Assembly: GCF_024029355.1 (NCBI RefSeq)
Contig: NZ_CP097117.1
Coordinates: 1,116,001 to 1,180,000, forward strand
Direction: 5' to 3'
From: Fructilactobacillus cliffordii
GTDB lineage: Bacteria; Bacillota; Bacilli; Lactobacillales; Lactobacillaceae
Length of the DNA: 64,000 nucleotides
Under the pieces are notes generated by a model. The model ran no database searches and was not told where the DNA came from. It saw only the letters and a list, made by a program, of their open reading frames with translations. How positions within the stretch are numbered: the first letter of the stretch is position 1; every line of letters begins with the position of its first letter. Position numbers and translations under genes: made by a program. Below are positions 34,226 through 43,858 of the stretch, piece after piece.

Positions 34226-35458
34226 ATGACTGATTGGCAAGCACAAGACCCAGAAATTTGGCAGGCGGTTCAAGCAGAAGCAGACCGGCAGGAACACGTG
34301 ATTGAATTGATTGCGTCAGAAAACATTGCCTCGCAGGCAGTCCGAGCGGTCCAAAGTTCGGTTCTAACCAATAAGTACGCCGTGGGTTATCCCGAGAATC
34401 GGGTGTATACCGGAAACGAAGCAATTGATCGCATTGATAACTTAGCGCGACAACGGGCCCAGAACCTCTTTGGCGCTGAATACGCGAACGTCTTTCCACA
34501 TTCGGGAACCCAAGCGAACCAGGCGGTATACGCGGCTTTGCTGGAACCGGGGGATCGCATCTTGGCGATGAGTGAACACGCTGGGGGACACTTTACCCAC
34601 GGTCAATCACATAATTTTTCGGGGCAGCTGTACGACGCCCAGTTTTACGGTGTGGATCCGGCAACGGAACTATTGGATTACGATCAGATTGAACGGCAAG
34701 CGCGGGAGTGGCAGCCGAAGTTAATCATCGCCGGGGCTTCTGCATACAGTCAGTTGATTGACTGGGAACGGATGCGCGCGATTGCTGATGAAGTGGGTGC
34801 CTACCTGATGGTCGACATGGCTCACATTGCCGGTCTGGTTGCCGGTGGGGTGTTGCCGAGTCCGGTACCGGTAGCCGACGTTGTAACCTCGACCACGCAC
34901 AAAACCCTCCGGGGCCCCCGGGGCGGAATGATTTTATCCAAGCAGGAATATGCTGAGCGGCTTAACGACGCGGTCTTCCCGCGTTCTCAAAGTGGAACGT
35001 TGGAACAAATTGTGGCTGCCAAGGCAATTGCGTACCGCGAAGCCCAACAACCGGAGTTTCGACAGTACGCGCAACAAGTGGTTAACAACGCGCAGTTGAT
35101 GGCGCAGATTTTGAATGAAACGCCTAACGTGCGGGTGGTGACCGGAGGCACGGTAAACCACGAACTAACCCTGGATGTTCAAGCCACCGGCATGACGGGG
35201 GAAGAGGCTGCTAACTTGCTCTACTCGGTTGGAATTGCGACTAACAAGGAATTGTTGCCGTTAGAAACCGGGAACGTAATGGAAGGGATTCGGATTGGAA
35301 CGCCCACGATTACCAGCCGCAATTTTACGGAGGATGCCGTGCAAACCGTAGCTGAGTTAATCGGAACCGTCTTAAATCATCCCCAGGACGAAGCCGTCCT
35401 GACGACCGCTCGGCAGGAAGTCCAACGGCTGACCCAACAATTTCCCGCCACTCGTTAA
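34226..35458 (+). CDS. glyA: Serine hydroxymethyltransferase
   Basis: 410 residues, ATG at 34226 behind AGAGGA. It converts serine and tetrahydrofolate to glycine and 5,10-methylenetetrahydrofolate with pyridoxal phosphate. SENIAS (31-36) and the PLP lysine K226 in TSTTHKTLRGPRGG are present, and length is normal. It supplies glycine and one-carbon units, which agrees with the glycine T-box leader. Confidence 0.97.
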   Translation: MTDWQAQDPEIWQAVQAEADRQEHVIELIASENIASQAVRAVQSSVLTNKYAVGYPENRVYTGNEAIDRIDNLARQRAQNLFGAEYANVFPHSGTQANQAVYAALLEPGDRILAMSEHAGGHFTHGQSHNFSGQLYDAQFYGVDPATELLDYDQIERQAREWQPKLIIAGASAYSQLIDWERMRAIADEVGAYLMVDMAHIAGLVAGGVLPSPVPVADVVTSTTHKTLRGPRGGMILSKQEYAERLNDAVFPRSQSGTLEQIVAAKAIAYREAQQPEFRQYAQQVVNNAQLMAQILNETPNVRVVTGGTVNHELTLDVQATGMTGEEAANLLYSVGIATNKELLPLETGNVMEGIRIGTPTITSRNFTEDAVQTVAELIGTVLNHPQDEAVLTTARQEVQRLTQQFPATR

Positions 35459-35535
35459 GTGAAATAGTTGCATTTTTGCCACAATCCGCTATGATAGGAA
35501 GTTATTTCCATTTAATTTAAAAAAGGAGGATTGTA

Positions 35536-37278
35536 ATGCAAGAACAAGAACAGACACCAAAAAAGTTTCAATTTCGCAGTTTTATTAAGTTGATTCGCGA
35601 TACCCATCCGAAGTACTGGCAACTGTGGTTGGGACTCGGCTTCGGGCTAATTGCAACCTTGGCGCAGTTACTCGTACCGAAGTTTGCGCAGACGCTGGTT
35701 AATAACTTTAAAACTGGTGTGAACGTTTGGCTGTTAGTCGGCATCATTGTGCTATTTATTGGCAGTGCAGTGATTAACGCGGTTTCTGGCGGGTTACTGG
35801 GTTCGTTTGGAGAACGAGTGGTCGCTGATTTGCGTCGGCGGCTCTGGAATAAGCTAATTCACCTGCGGGTTCCCTACTTTGACAACGTGAAGGTGGGCCA
35901 GTTGACCTCCCGGTTGGTGAACGATTCGGACCAAATTAAGGATTTATTGGCGACGTCGTTTCCCAACGCGGTGACCTCGATTTTTCAATTAGTGGGAGCT
36001 TTTCTGTTCATGATTGTCATGGACTGGAAAATGACTTTGATTATGTTAATCGCGGTACCGTTAGTCTTCACCCTAATGCGGCCGTTGATGAACCGGACGA
36101 TGAAGGTAGGACGCGCACAACAAAAGACGTTAGCCGACTTTAGTGGTCAGGTTGATGATACCCTGAGTGAGATTCGGTTGGTTAAGGCCTCGAACGCCGA
36201 AAGCTACGAAAAAGAGAGTGGTGGAAAATTGATTCACCGGCTCTACCGGATTGGGCTCAAGGAAGCCATCTATGAGTCGATTACATATCCTTTGATGGGG
36301 ACCACCATGATGGCCCTGATTGTGGGAATTTTGGCCTACGGGGCGCACCGGGTCGCCACCGGCACGATGACGATGGGGACAATGTTCGCCTTTCTGATGT
36401 ACCTCTTCCAAGTCATTTCCCCCGTTTCGATTCTCGGTCAATTCTCGGTTCGGTTATCAAAAGCGAGTGGGGCCACGGAACACCTGCAGGCCATTTTGCA
36501 GGAACCAGAGGAAGTCTTTGATCAGGAAGAAACTCCCCGGATTCAGAACCAACCTTTGGCCTTGCAACACGTTGATTTTGCCTACGGAGACGGACAACCG
36601 GTTTTAGAGGACGTCAACGTGGAAGCGCAGCCGAACACCACGATTGCTTTTGTGGGCCCGTCTGGAAGTGGGAAGACCACGATTTTGAACCTGATTGAAC
36701 GGTACTACCAGCCGACCGGCGGGAAAATCACAGTTGGCGAGCAGGACATTAACCAGTTGGACCTCGCGGCATGGCGGAAGGCAATTGGGTTCGTGAGTCA
36801 AGACTCCGCAATTGTGGCCGGCACGATTCGGCATAACTTAACCTACGGGCTAGACGAATCGTATTCAGATGAGGAACTGTGGCACGTTCTGAAGCTAGCC
36901 TATGCGGACGGCTTTGTGCGGGAAATGGACCACCAGCTGGATACGGAAGTGGGCGAACGCGGAATCAAGGTCAGTGGGGGACAGCGGCAACGACTGGCAA
37001 TTGCTCGGGCCTTTCTGCGGGATCCAGAGCTGTTGATGCTCGATGAAGCGACGGCTAGTTTGGATTCGGAATCAGAAGCCATGATTCAAAAAGCCCTGCA
37101 ACAACTGATGCAAGGCCGAACCACGCTGATTATCGCGCACCGGTTGAGCACGATTGTGGATGCGGATGAAATTTACTTCATTGATGATGGCCACGTTAGC
37201 GGCCACGGAACGCATGAACAATTATTAGAGACGTTGCCGAAGTACCGGGAATACGTGAAGATACAGTTTAAGGAATAG
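35536..37278 (+). CDS. ABC exporter (fused permease and ATPase), multidrug type
   Basis: 580 residues, ATG at 35536 behind AAAGGAGGA. N-terminal six-helix exporter domain (about residues 25-320), then the ATPase with Walker A GPSGSGKTT, signature VSGGQRQR and Walker B LLMLDEATA followed by the H-loop IIAHRLST. It is a half-transporter expected to homodimerise, of the LmrA/BmrA-like kind. The substrate is unknown. Single gene with terminator. Confidence 0.93.
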   Translation: MQEQEQTPKKFQFRSFIKLIRDTHPKYWQLWLGLGFGLIATLAQLLVPKFAQTLVNNFKTGVNVWLLVGIIVLFIGSAVINAVSGGLLGSFGERVVADLRRRLWNKLIHLRVPYFDNVKVGQLTSRLVNDSDQIKDLLATSFPNAVTSIFQLVGAFLFMIVMDWKMTLIMLIAVPLVFTLMRPLMNRTMKVGRAQQKTLADFSGQVDDTLSEIRLVKASNAESYEKESGGKLIHRLYRIGLKEAIYESITYPLMGTTMMALIVGILAYGAHRVATGTMTMGTMFAFLMYLFQVISPVSILGQFSVRLSKASGATEHLQAILQEPEEVFDQEETPRIQNQPLALQHVDFAYGDGQPVLEDVNVEAQPNTTIAFVGPSGSGKTTILNLIERYYQPTGGKITVGEQDINQLDLAAWRKAIGFVSQDSAIVAGTIRHNLTYGLDESYSDEELWHVLKLAYADGFVREMDHQLDTEVGERGIKVSGGQRQRLAIARAFLRDPELLMLDEATASLDSESEAMIQKALQQLMQGRTTLIIAHRLSTIVDADEIYFIDDGHVSGHGTHEQLLETLPKYREYVKIQFKE

Positions 37279-37289
37279 TGTGAAAACGC

Positions 37290-37332
37290 AAAAAACTGGT
37301 GCTTGACCATGATGGTCAGGAACCAGTTTTTT
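37290..37332. terminator. Bidirectional terminator
   Basis: AAAAAACTGGTGCTTGACCA / TGGTCAGGAACCAGTTTTTT hairpin between convergent genes. Confidence 0.88.
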
Positions 37333-37813
37333 AATGAGATTGTTCTAATTGTAATAAAAAGCGTTTCCGGTCCAAGCCCCCGGCATAACCGGTTAGTTGA
37401 CCGTTCTTGCCGAGCACCCGGTGACAGGGAATCAGCAGGCTAATCGGATTACGTCCAATCGCGTTACCAACTGCCCGGGCCGATTTAGTCGGGACGGCTG
37501 CTGCCAGTTCACTGTAAGTGGTCGTGGCGCCATAAGGAACCCGTTGCAATGCAGTGAGGACTCGCTTTTGGAAGGGCATGACCGCTGGCTTCACGGGCAC
37601 TAGTTGGGGATCAGGATTTTGCCCGGCAAAGTACTGGTCGAGCCAATTTTCCGCTAGCCGAATGGGTTCAGTGAGCTGATTCGGAATGTGGTCCAGTTGA
37701 TAGTGAGCAGCGTAGTGCTGTTGCCCGTGAAACCACAAACCTACGAGCGCGTTTTCATTGCTCACTAGTAAGATGGGTCCCAGTGGCGATTGATAAACCT
37801 GTTGGGATAACAT
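37331..37813 (-). CDS. ogt: Methylated-DNA-protein cysteine methyltransferase
   Basis: 160 residues. It repairs O6-alkylguanine by transferring the alkyl group to its own cysteine. The active-site motif PCHRV (in LIPCHRVLG) and the DNA-binding ARAVGNAIGRNP are present. The start ATG overlaps the pepT stop (TAATG), indicating coupled translation in a pepT-ogt unit. Confidence 0.95.
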   Translation of the reverse strand: MLSQQVYQSPLGPILLVSNENALVGLWFHGQQHYAAHYQLDHIPNQLTEPIRLAENWLDQYFAGQNPDPQLVPVKPAVMPFQKRVLTALQRVPYGATTTYSELAAAVPTKSARAVGNAIGRNPISLLIPCHRVLGKNGQLTGYAGGLDRKRFLLQLEQSH

Positions 37814-39063
37814 TATTTTTCTTGCGCAGGAACGTCTTCGGTGATTTGGACAATTAAATCAACCGCCTTTTCCATCGTCTGCAACGAAATGTATTCAAAG
37901 CGACCGTGCATGTTTTCCGGACCAGCAAAGATGTTGGGCGTTGGAATCCCTAGGAAGGAAATCTTGGATCCATCGGTTCCGCCCCGAACGGGGAAGATGT
38001 TGGGTTGAATGTCCAGTTTGTGCATGGCGTCCTTAACCAGGTTGACTGGCGTCAGGTCCTTTTCTAAGATTTCACCCATATTGTAGTACTGGTCCTTCAT
38101 GTCGAGGTCGACGCGGTTAGCCCCATATTTAGCATTCATTTGTTGGGTAATCTTTTCCAGTAATGCCTTGCGTTTTTCAAAGTTATCCTTGTCAAAGTCC
38201 CGGATAATGTATTCTAGTTTGGCTTCGTCACAAGTTCCGTTCATGGAGATTAGGAAGAAGAATCCTTCCCGGCCGCTGGTGGTTTCAGGACGATCAGTAG
38301 CGGGTAATTGGTTGTGGAATTCGATGGCGAGTTGAGAAGCATTGACCATCACGTCCTTAGCGTCACCGGGGTGCACGTCGGTTCCGTGAAAGGTGACCGT
38401 GGCAGCGGCCGCGTTAAAGGTTTCGTATTCCAAGTCGCCGAGCGGACCACCGTCCACCGTGTAGGCGTAGTCGGCACCAAAGTCTTTGACGTCGAAGTGA
38501 TCGGCTCCAGTTCCAATTTCTTCGTCGGGACCAAAACCAACGACAATCTTACCGTGCTTGATTTCTGGGTGGTTAACCAGGAATTGCATGGCCGTCATGA
38601 TTTCAGCGACTCCGGCCTTGTCGTCGGCTCCGAGGAGGGTTTCTCCGTCGGTGGTGATTAAGGTGTCACCGTTGTACTTGGTTAAGCTAGGGAACACGGC
38701 GGGATCAAGTTGGTATTTGCCGTCGTCATCCAGGTTGATTATTCCCTGGCCATCGTAGTTTTCGACCACTTGGGGTTGGATGTTAACGGAGTTAAAGTCA
38801 GCCGTGTCCACGTGAGAAATAAAGCCCACTACGGGACGCGGAGTGTCGTCTGTTGTTGGTAAGTCGGCAAAGACGTAGCCAGTCGCTTTGTTAGTCCGGA
38901 CGTTGCTGAGGCCAATCTCTTTGAGTTCAGCGGCCAGTTTCTTTAAAAATTCAACTTCCTTTTCATCGGACGGAACCGTTGTGGAGTCGGGATTCGATCG
39001 GGTATTTTGCTTCACGTAGCCTAAAAAGCGATCCAACAGTTGGGTTTGTAAGTTCTTTTCCAT
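37813..39063 (-). CDS. pepT: Peptidase T (tripeptidase)
   Basis: 416 residues, ATG at 39063. It is an M20-family zinc aminotripeptidase of the cytosol. Metal and catalytic motifs are [34 protein letters not shown] and GTDGS. It completes peptide utilisation with PepO and the proline iminopeptidase elsewhere in the window. First gene of a unit with ogt. Confidence 0.96.
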   Translation of the reverse strand: MEKNLQTQLLDRFLGYVKQNTRSNPDSTTVPSDEKEVEFLKKLAAELKEIGLSNVRTNKATGYVFADLPTTDDTPRPVVGFISHVDTADFNSVNIQPQVVENYDGQGIINLDDDGKYQLDPAVFPSLTKYNGDTLITTDGETLLGADDKAGVAEIMTAMQFLVNHPEIKHGKIVVGFGPDEEIGTGADHFDVKDFGADYAYTVDGGPLGDLEYETFNAAAATVTFHGTDVHPGDAKDVMVNASQLAIEFHNQLPATDRPETTSGREGFFFLISMNGTCDEAKLEYIIRDFDKDNFEKRKALLEKITQQMNAKYGANRVDLDMKDQYYNMGEILEKDLTPVNLVKDAMHKLDIQPNIFPVRGGTDGSKISFLGIPTPNIFAGPENMHGRFEYISLQTMEKAVDLIVQITEDVPAQEK

Positions 39064-39188
39064 GGTAATGACCTCCAGTTATTTATCTCTTATCTTAATA
39101 TAAATCTGGCGGCAGGGGAATTAATTGGGTTCTGCCCGCGGCTTCGTTATAATGAAGCTAACTAGATAACTACTAAAGGAGTAATATC

Positions 39189-39560
39189 ATGGACATTACC
39201 ATTACACTAAACGATGGGCAACTAAATATTCAGGCACCATTTAAAATGGATACGGATGAAGGAAAACAAGCATTTGGGAACTTTTGGCAACAATTCATTA
39301 CCCAACAAATTCGTCGCATTTTGGATGAAATTGGCGATCATGAGTTTTCTAAGATTGTGGAAGCTTCTGATAACGTGCAACTGGGTGCTTTGCCCGCTTC
39401 ACTAGAGTTAGTGATTAAGCTGGAAGCTCAACCGGACGAACAAGATGCCAGTCAAATACACCTGGTTGTGAAGGGGGTCGAAGTATCGCCGGAACTGGAC
39501 GATGCTAAGTTCCTGTTCTTCTTGAGTTATGTGGATTCGGCAGTTAAGGCGATGAAGTAA
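39189..39560 (+). CDS. Hypothetical protein
   Basis: 123 residues, ATG at 39189 behind AAAGGAG, with TATAAT about 40 bases upstream. It is acidic and cytosolic, with alternating beta-like segments (MDITITLNDGQLNIQAPF, SLELVIKLEAQP, IHLVVKGVEVSP) and a central helix. No family is recognised. Base composition is like the backbone, unlike the AT-rich genes that start 90 bases later, so it marks the left border of that island. Confidence 0.65.
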   Translation: MDITITLNDGQLNIQAPFKMDTDEGKQAFGNFWQQFITQQIRRILDEIGDHEFSKIVEASDNVQLGALPASLELVIKLEAQPDEQDASQIHLVVKGVEVSPELDDAKFLFFLSYVDSAVKAMK

Positions 39561-39652
39561 ATAAAATTTAAGCTTACTAAGCTCGATATCGAATTACAAC
39601 TTTATAGTGAACTTTATTTTATGATGCTTGATTCAATTATTTTGGGGTATGT

Positions 39653-40426
39653 ATGGAGAAACAAGATAAAAAATCAATTGTTGAAAAATCATTAAATTAT
39701 TGGAATGGTCTAAGTGATATTGGGAAAATATTTTTAGCTTTGTTTCTAGTTAATTTCCCACTTATTGTTATTTTTTTGTATATCCATGGATTGCATTATT
39801 TTTTTAATGATAAACTAGGATTTAAATTTGGTAATGGTACAACTGATGGATGGCTTGGAATGATTGGTGCGTATTTTGGAGCGATTATTGCTATTGGAGG
39901 AATTTATTGGCAAGTTACGATTCAAAATAGAGAACAGACAAAATCATTAGAAAAACAGTTATCAGTTGAAAGAAAAAATAGTTTTGATTCTTCTATTGCT
40001 GTTGAAAATTATAAAAATTATATTTCATTGGCAAACAAGATAAGTAATTTATGTGGCGAATTAATATATTTGAAGCAGCATTTAAAAACAAAAAAGAGTT
40101 CATCCGACATTAAAAGATACAATGACTGGGATAATTATTTTGAAGGTACTATTATTAAAATAATAGCTAGCTTTGATGATGTTAATAAATTTTATTCTTT
40201 TAAAGGGAAAAGCATAAATAAAAATATCATTTTAAAATATGAAAAAGATTTTTTTGATTTACTTACCAAAATAAAAAAAGATAGATCCATCATCGAAAAT
40301 ATTTTTGTTGATATAGATAGGATGGAAGAATATGAAAATCCAGAAGAAATAATTGATAGGGAAGTTTCAAATTTGGAAAAATTAGAAAATTTAATTATTC
40401 ATACTGCGGTCGATTTGATTAAATAA
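39653..40426 (+). CDS. Unknown two-helix membrane protein of the Thoeris-like island
   Basis: 257 residues, ATG at 39653, AT-rich. Two membrane helices at about 26-48 (IGKIFLALFLVNFPLIVIFLY) and 66-86 (WLGMIGAYFGAIIAIGGIYW) are followed by a long charged, probably coiled-coil cytosolic domain starting at QNREQTKSLEKQLSVERK. The plan resembles several poorly known phage-defence membrane proteins (putative AbiC-like), but I cannot assign a family. It lies 59 bases upstream of the macro-domain gene with no terminator between and shares its composition, so it may be a third part of the same system or a separate defence gene. Confidence 0.65.
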   Translation: MEKQDKKSIVEKSLNYWNGLSDIGKIFLALFLVNFPLIVIFLYIHGLHYFFNDKLGFKFGNGTTDGWLGMIGAYFGAIIAIGGIYWQVTIQNREQTKSLEKQLSVERKNSFDSSIAVENYKNYISLANKISNLCGELIYLKQHLKTKKSSSDIKRYNDWDNYFEGTIIKIIASFDDVNKFYSFKGKSINKNIILKYEKDFFDLLTKIKKDRSIIENIFVDIDRMEEYENPEEIIDREVSNLEKLENLIIHTAVDLIK

Positions 40427-40485
40427 TATATATATTTAATTTGATCGTTAACTAATATATACCACGTTTTATTATGGAGCTTTTA

Positions 40486-41321
40486 ATGAAAGTAAAACCG
40501 TTAAATAAAAAAATATTAAAACTATTTTTTCTAAAATTTCATTATTTCTTGGTATTATAACAGGAATTTTGGTTTTTATAGATCTATCAAAAAAATGTAG
40601 ATTATTGATGATTTCTATTTTGTTTTTTATTGCTTTACTTTATTACTTAAAGTTATTAATTTGTGCTAACGTAAAAAATAAAGTAAAAATAAATTATGGT
40701 GGAAGCGTTATTGAAATACGAGAAGGTGATATTTTAAAAGAGTTTGATAATGATGATTCTTTCAGAGTATTTGCCTTTAATGAATATTTTGATACTGAAG
40801 TTGATGATAAAATAATTGCTGAAAAAACTTTAAATGGTAAAATACTGAAATATCTTAATGAAACTGATGAAATTAATCATAGAATGGAAGAAGATTCAAA
40901 TTTAAATGAAAATATAAAAAATAAGAATGTCAAAAGGAAATATGGTAAAAAAACACAGTATAATTTAGGAACTATTTTTAAATACAAGAACATGTTTTTT
41001 ACCGCTATGACGCATTTCGATAATCAAAATCGTGCTTATTTATCTATTCAAGATTATATTAGATTCCTCATAAATTTTTGGGATGAAATAAATAAATACT
41101 ATGCTAATAAAACGGTAGTAATTCCTCTATTAGGATCTGGAATAACTAGAATTGATAATTATTCTTATAGCGATGAACAAATTTTAAAACTAATATTATT
41201 AACTTTTAAGATAAGAAGAATAAAATTCAAAATGCCAGCAAAATTGGTTATACTTTTAAATAGCCATACTAATAAAAGGATTAATTATTTTACTTTGGAG
41301 GATGATTTTAATGGTTTATAG
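40486..41321 (+). CDS. thsA: ThsA-like membrane-anchored macro-domain effector (type II Thoeris), frame broken near start
   Basis: The ATG at 40486 (behind TATGGAG) begins MKVKPLNKK, but one base is missing in the A7 tract 40507-40513. With A8 it joins the frame that runs to 41321, giving 278 residues. Two N-terminal membrane helices (ISLFLGIITGILVFI, LLMISILFFIALLYYL) precede a macro domain of the ThsA type: IEIREGDIL, FAFNEYFDT, IIAEKTLNGKIL and VVIPLLGSGITRI. In type II Thoeris this domain binds an ADP-ribose-type signal made by ThsB and disrupts the membrane. Without the frame repair the longest frame begins at a TTG (40569) and loses the first helix. Confidence 0.75.
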
Positions 41322-41730
41322 AAATAAAGTGTATGTTGCTTTCGGTGGCGATGAAGATATTAGATATTACGATATTATGAAAGCTTGGAATAAAAATCAG
41401 AATCATAATTTTGAATTTAATAATGCACATGAATTGCATCAGGCAAGAGATTCTAGCACTGAGGAAAGTATAAAAAGAAGTCTTAAAGATCGATTAAATA
41501 ATTCAAAGGCTTTCATTTTGTTATTAGGTAAAAATACTAGATTCTTATACAAATTTGTTCGTTGGGAAATTGAAATGGCTCTTAAACTAGAAATCCAAAT
41601 TATAGTTGTTAATCTGAATGGAAGTAAAGGTGTTGACTATAATTTATTACCACCGATTCTTCGCAATGAAAGTTTTTCAACAGTTCCATTTAAAGAATCA
41701 GATATCATTGAAGAGCTTAGAAAAATTTAG
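41311..41730 (+). CDS. thsB: ThsB-like TIR-domain protein (Thoeris)
   Basis: 139 residues from the ATG at 41311, nine bases after TTGGAGG; the ATG at 41302 abuts that site and is unlikely. It overlaps the end of the macro gene by 11 bases, so translation is coupled. The whole protein is a TIR-like domain of the ThsB/MTH538 type: KVYVAFGGDEDIRYY, IKRSLKDRLNNSKAFILLLG, and VRWEIEMAL, which holds the probable catalytic Glu. In Thoeris such proteins sense phage and make an NAD-derived signal for ThsA. Intact. Confidence 0.85.
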   Translation: MVYRNKVYVAFGGDEDIRYYDIMKAWNKNQNHNFEFNNAHELHQARDSSTEESIKRSLKDRLNNSKAFILLLGKNTRFLYKFVRWEIEMALKLEIQIIVVNLNGSKGVDYNLLPPILRNESFSTVPFKESDIIEELRKI

Positions 41731-41781
41731 ACGTAATTTTTTTAGCTTAACTATATAATTCTAGTGTCTATTTTTATAACT

Positions 41782-41815
41782 AAAAAAGGCAGATGCACTC
41801 GCATCTGCCTTTTTC
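41782..41815. terminator. Bidirectional terminator, thsB / asnB
   Basis: AAAAAAGGCAGATGC / GCATCTGCCTTTTT hairpin. It marks the right border of the AT-rich island. Confidence 0.9.
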
Positions 41816-41830
41816 ATTTGAGCTATTTAA

Positions 41831-43732
41831 TTACCGATCATTCGGCGTCAAAACCACTTTCTTGTTGTAGTGCATGTTGGTGTTTTCTGGGAAGTAAACT
41901 CCGTACCAAAGAATGAACGTGTAAATCGTGAAGATCTTTTGCATGCTGGATTTACCGTTGGCGTGTTGTTCCAAGATGTAATCCAATTGGTCAACGTTAA
42001 AGAAGCGTTGGGCAATGTCTGAATGGAATGCTTCCACAATCCGTTCGTGGTACTTCGGATCGTTAATCCATTGCGCGATTGGAGATGGGAAACCGAGCTT
42101 TTCCTTGTCAGCCACGACTTCTGGAACTTGGGAAGCAGCTGCTTTTCTAAAGGAAGCCTTGGTTACTGGTTTGCCGTCTTTAAAGGTAATCCGGGTCTTC
42201 GTTGGCATCGTAGCGGCAAAGTTAGCCACCACTTTATCAACCAATGGGGTCCGAACTTCGAGACTGTTGGCCATGCTCATCCGGTCCGCCTTGTGGAGGA
42301 TATCGAATGGCAACCAGGTGTTAATATCAAAGTATTGTTCTTGGGTCACTTCGTCTTTACCTTGCACTTCGTCAAAGATGTGCTTGGAGTATTCGGCCGT
42401 ATCGCGGTTGAGTTTTGGATTTTTCAAAACCTTAGCACGGTCGACTTCATCAAAGACGTAGTTCACCCGGTAGTAACGACGCCAAAGTGGTTCTGCCCCC
42501 CGGATTAAGAAGCGACGACCGTGGAAACGAGGAAACTTAGCGGCAATGTTACCCAAGCCACTCCGAACAAATTGCGGAACCCATTTTTGGTAACGTTCGA
42601 AGGTAAAGGCTTCGAGGTAAGTATTGTAACCCCCGAAGAATTCGTCGGCTCCTTCACCAGATAGGGTAACCGGAACGTCTTTCCGGGCTCCCTGAGAGAG
42701 GTAGAAGAGTTGTGGAGCCGATGGGTTCGACAACGGTTCGTCCATGTAGTACATCATGGTTGGCAGGAAGTCGAAGTAGTCGTCTCCGGTCATGGTAATC
42801 GGCGTGTTTTCCTGCTTGATTTCCTTGGCAAACTTGGTCGACCAAGCTAATTCACTGAACTTCGAGTCGTTAAATCCGAGTGAGAAGGAGTGAATTGGTT
42901 GTAATTTAGCCGCTTCGTTAAAGACGTAGCTGGAGTCCACTCCACTGGAAAGGAAGCTACCGACCGGAACGTCGGCAATCATGTGGGCTTTGACGGAGTC
43001 ATCCACTAATTTTTCAATTTGTTTGGCATCGCCGTCAATTGTTTGACCGTTGTCAATGTGGTCGTAGTTGTACTTGTAGTACGTGTCAGTCGTTACGTTG
43101 CCATCTTTGTAGATGAAGTATTGACCCGGCATCACCTTGTAAACGTTTTTGAACATCGTTTCCTTCGATGGAATGAATTCAAAACTGAGGTGGACGGCCA
43201 ATAGGTCTTCGTTAAATTCACGCTTGAAGTTCGGGTTGCCCAAGAATGCTTTGATTTCTGAGCCCCACATGAAGTTGGTACCGTCATCGTAGTAGTACAA
43301 CGGCTTAATTCCAAAGTGGTCTCGAGCGCCAAAGACTTGGTGTTTCTTTTCGTCGTAGATGACGAAGGCAAACATCCCACGCAACTTGCTGAGTAACTTC
43401 TTTGGTCCCCAAGCTTCGTAACCACGAATCAAGACTTCGGAGTCACAGTCCGTCTTGAAGGTTTGGCCTTCGTTGATCAGTTCTTGTTGTAAATCCTTGT
43501 AGTTGTAAATTTCACCATTAAAGGTTAATGCGAGTGAGTTGTTGTCACCATACATTGGTTGCGCCCCGTGGGCTAAGTCAATGATGGAGAGCCGGCGAAA
43601 CCCGAGTGAGACATCTTCGTTTTGGAAGTAGCCACTGTCATCAGGTCCTCGGTGTTTAATTTTATTAGCCATGTTTTCGATTGATTCTTTCGGAATCCCA
43701 GCTTGGTTAATGTAACCGCAAAATCCACACAT
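41831..43732 (-). CDS. asnB: Asparagine synthetase (glutamine-hydrolysing)
   Basis: 633 residues, ATG at 43732 behind AAGGAG. It has an N-terminal class II glutaminase domain with nucleophile Cys2 (MCGFCGY) and a C-terminal synthetase domain with the ATP pyrophosphatase loop SSGVDSSY and SGEGADEFFGGY. It makes asparagine from aspartate and glutamine. Length is normal. It is monocistronic and no T-box was seen in the 126-base upstream gap. Confidence 0.96.
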   Translation of the reverse strand: MCGFCGYINQAGIPKESIENMANKIKHRGPDDSGYFQNEDVSLGFRRLSIIDLAHGAQPMYGDNNSLALTFNGEIYNYKDLQQELINEGQTFKTDCDSEVLIRGYEAWGPKKLLSKLRGMFAFVIYDEKKHQVFGARDHFGIKPLYYYDDGTNFMWGSEIKAFLGNPNFKREFNEDLLAVHLSFEFIPSKETMFKNVYKVMPGQYFIYKDGNVTTDTYYKYNYDHIDNGQTIDGDAKQIEKLVDDSVKAHMIADVPVGSFLSSGVDSSYVFNEAAKLQPIHSFSLGFNDSKFSELAWSTKFAKEIKQENTPITMTGDDYFDFLPTMMYYMDEPLSNPSAPQLFYLSQGARKDVPVTLSGEGADEFFGGYNTYLEAFTFERYQKWVPQFVRSGLGNIAAKFPRFHGRRFLIRGAEPLWRRYYRVNYVFDEVDRAKVLKNPKLNRDTAEYSKHIFDEVQGKDEVTQEQYFDINTWLPFDILHKADRMSMANSLEVRTPLVDKVVANFAATMPTKTRITFKDGKPVTKASFRKAAASQVPEVVADKEKLGFPSPIAQWINDPKYHERIVEAFHSDIAQRFFNVDQLDYILEQHANGKSSMQKIFTIYTFILWYGVYFPENTNMHYNKKVVLTPNDR

Positions 43733-43858
43733 AGTTAAATCTCCTTTTCCTTATAAATTAAAAATCTAATATTAATTGTACGTAATTTAGTTTATTTTAC
43801 CAGTCAAACCTCTGTTACAGATGTCTAATTAACGGTTACATCCTTAGTTACACGAGGG

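Noticed and set aside
39570..39600. AAGCTTACTAAGCTCGATAT and following bases resemble a cloning-vector polylinker
   Set aside because: The match to known polylinkers is inexact and short, and flanking sequence is ordinary. Coincidence is more likely than vector contamination.
43733..43858. T-box searched for upstream of asnB
   Set aside because: The gap is too short and has no T-box core or terminator.
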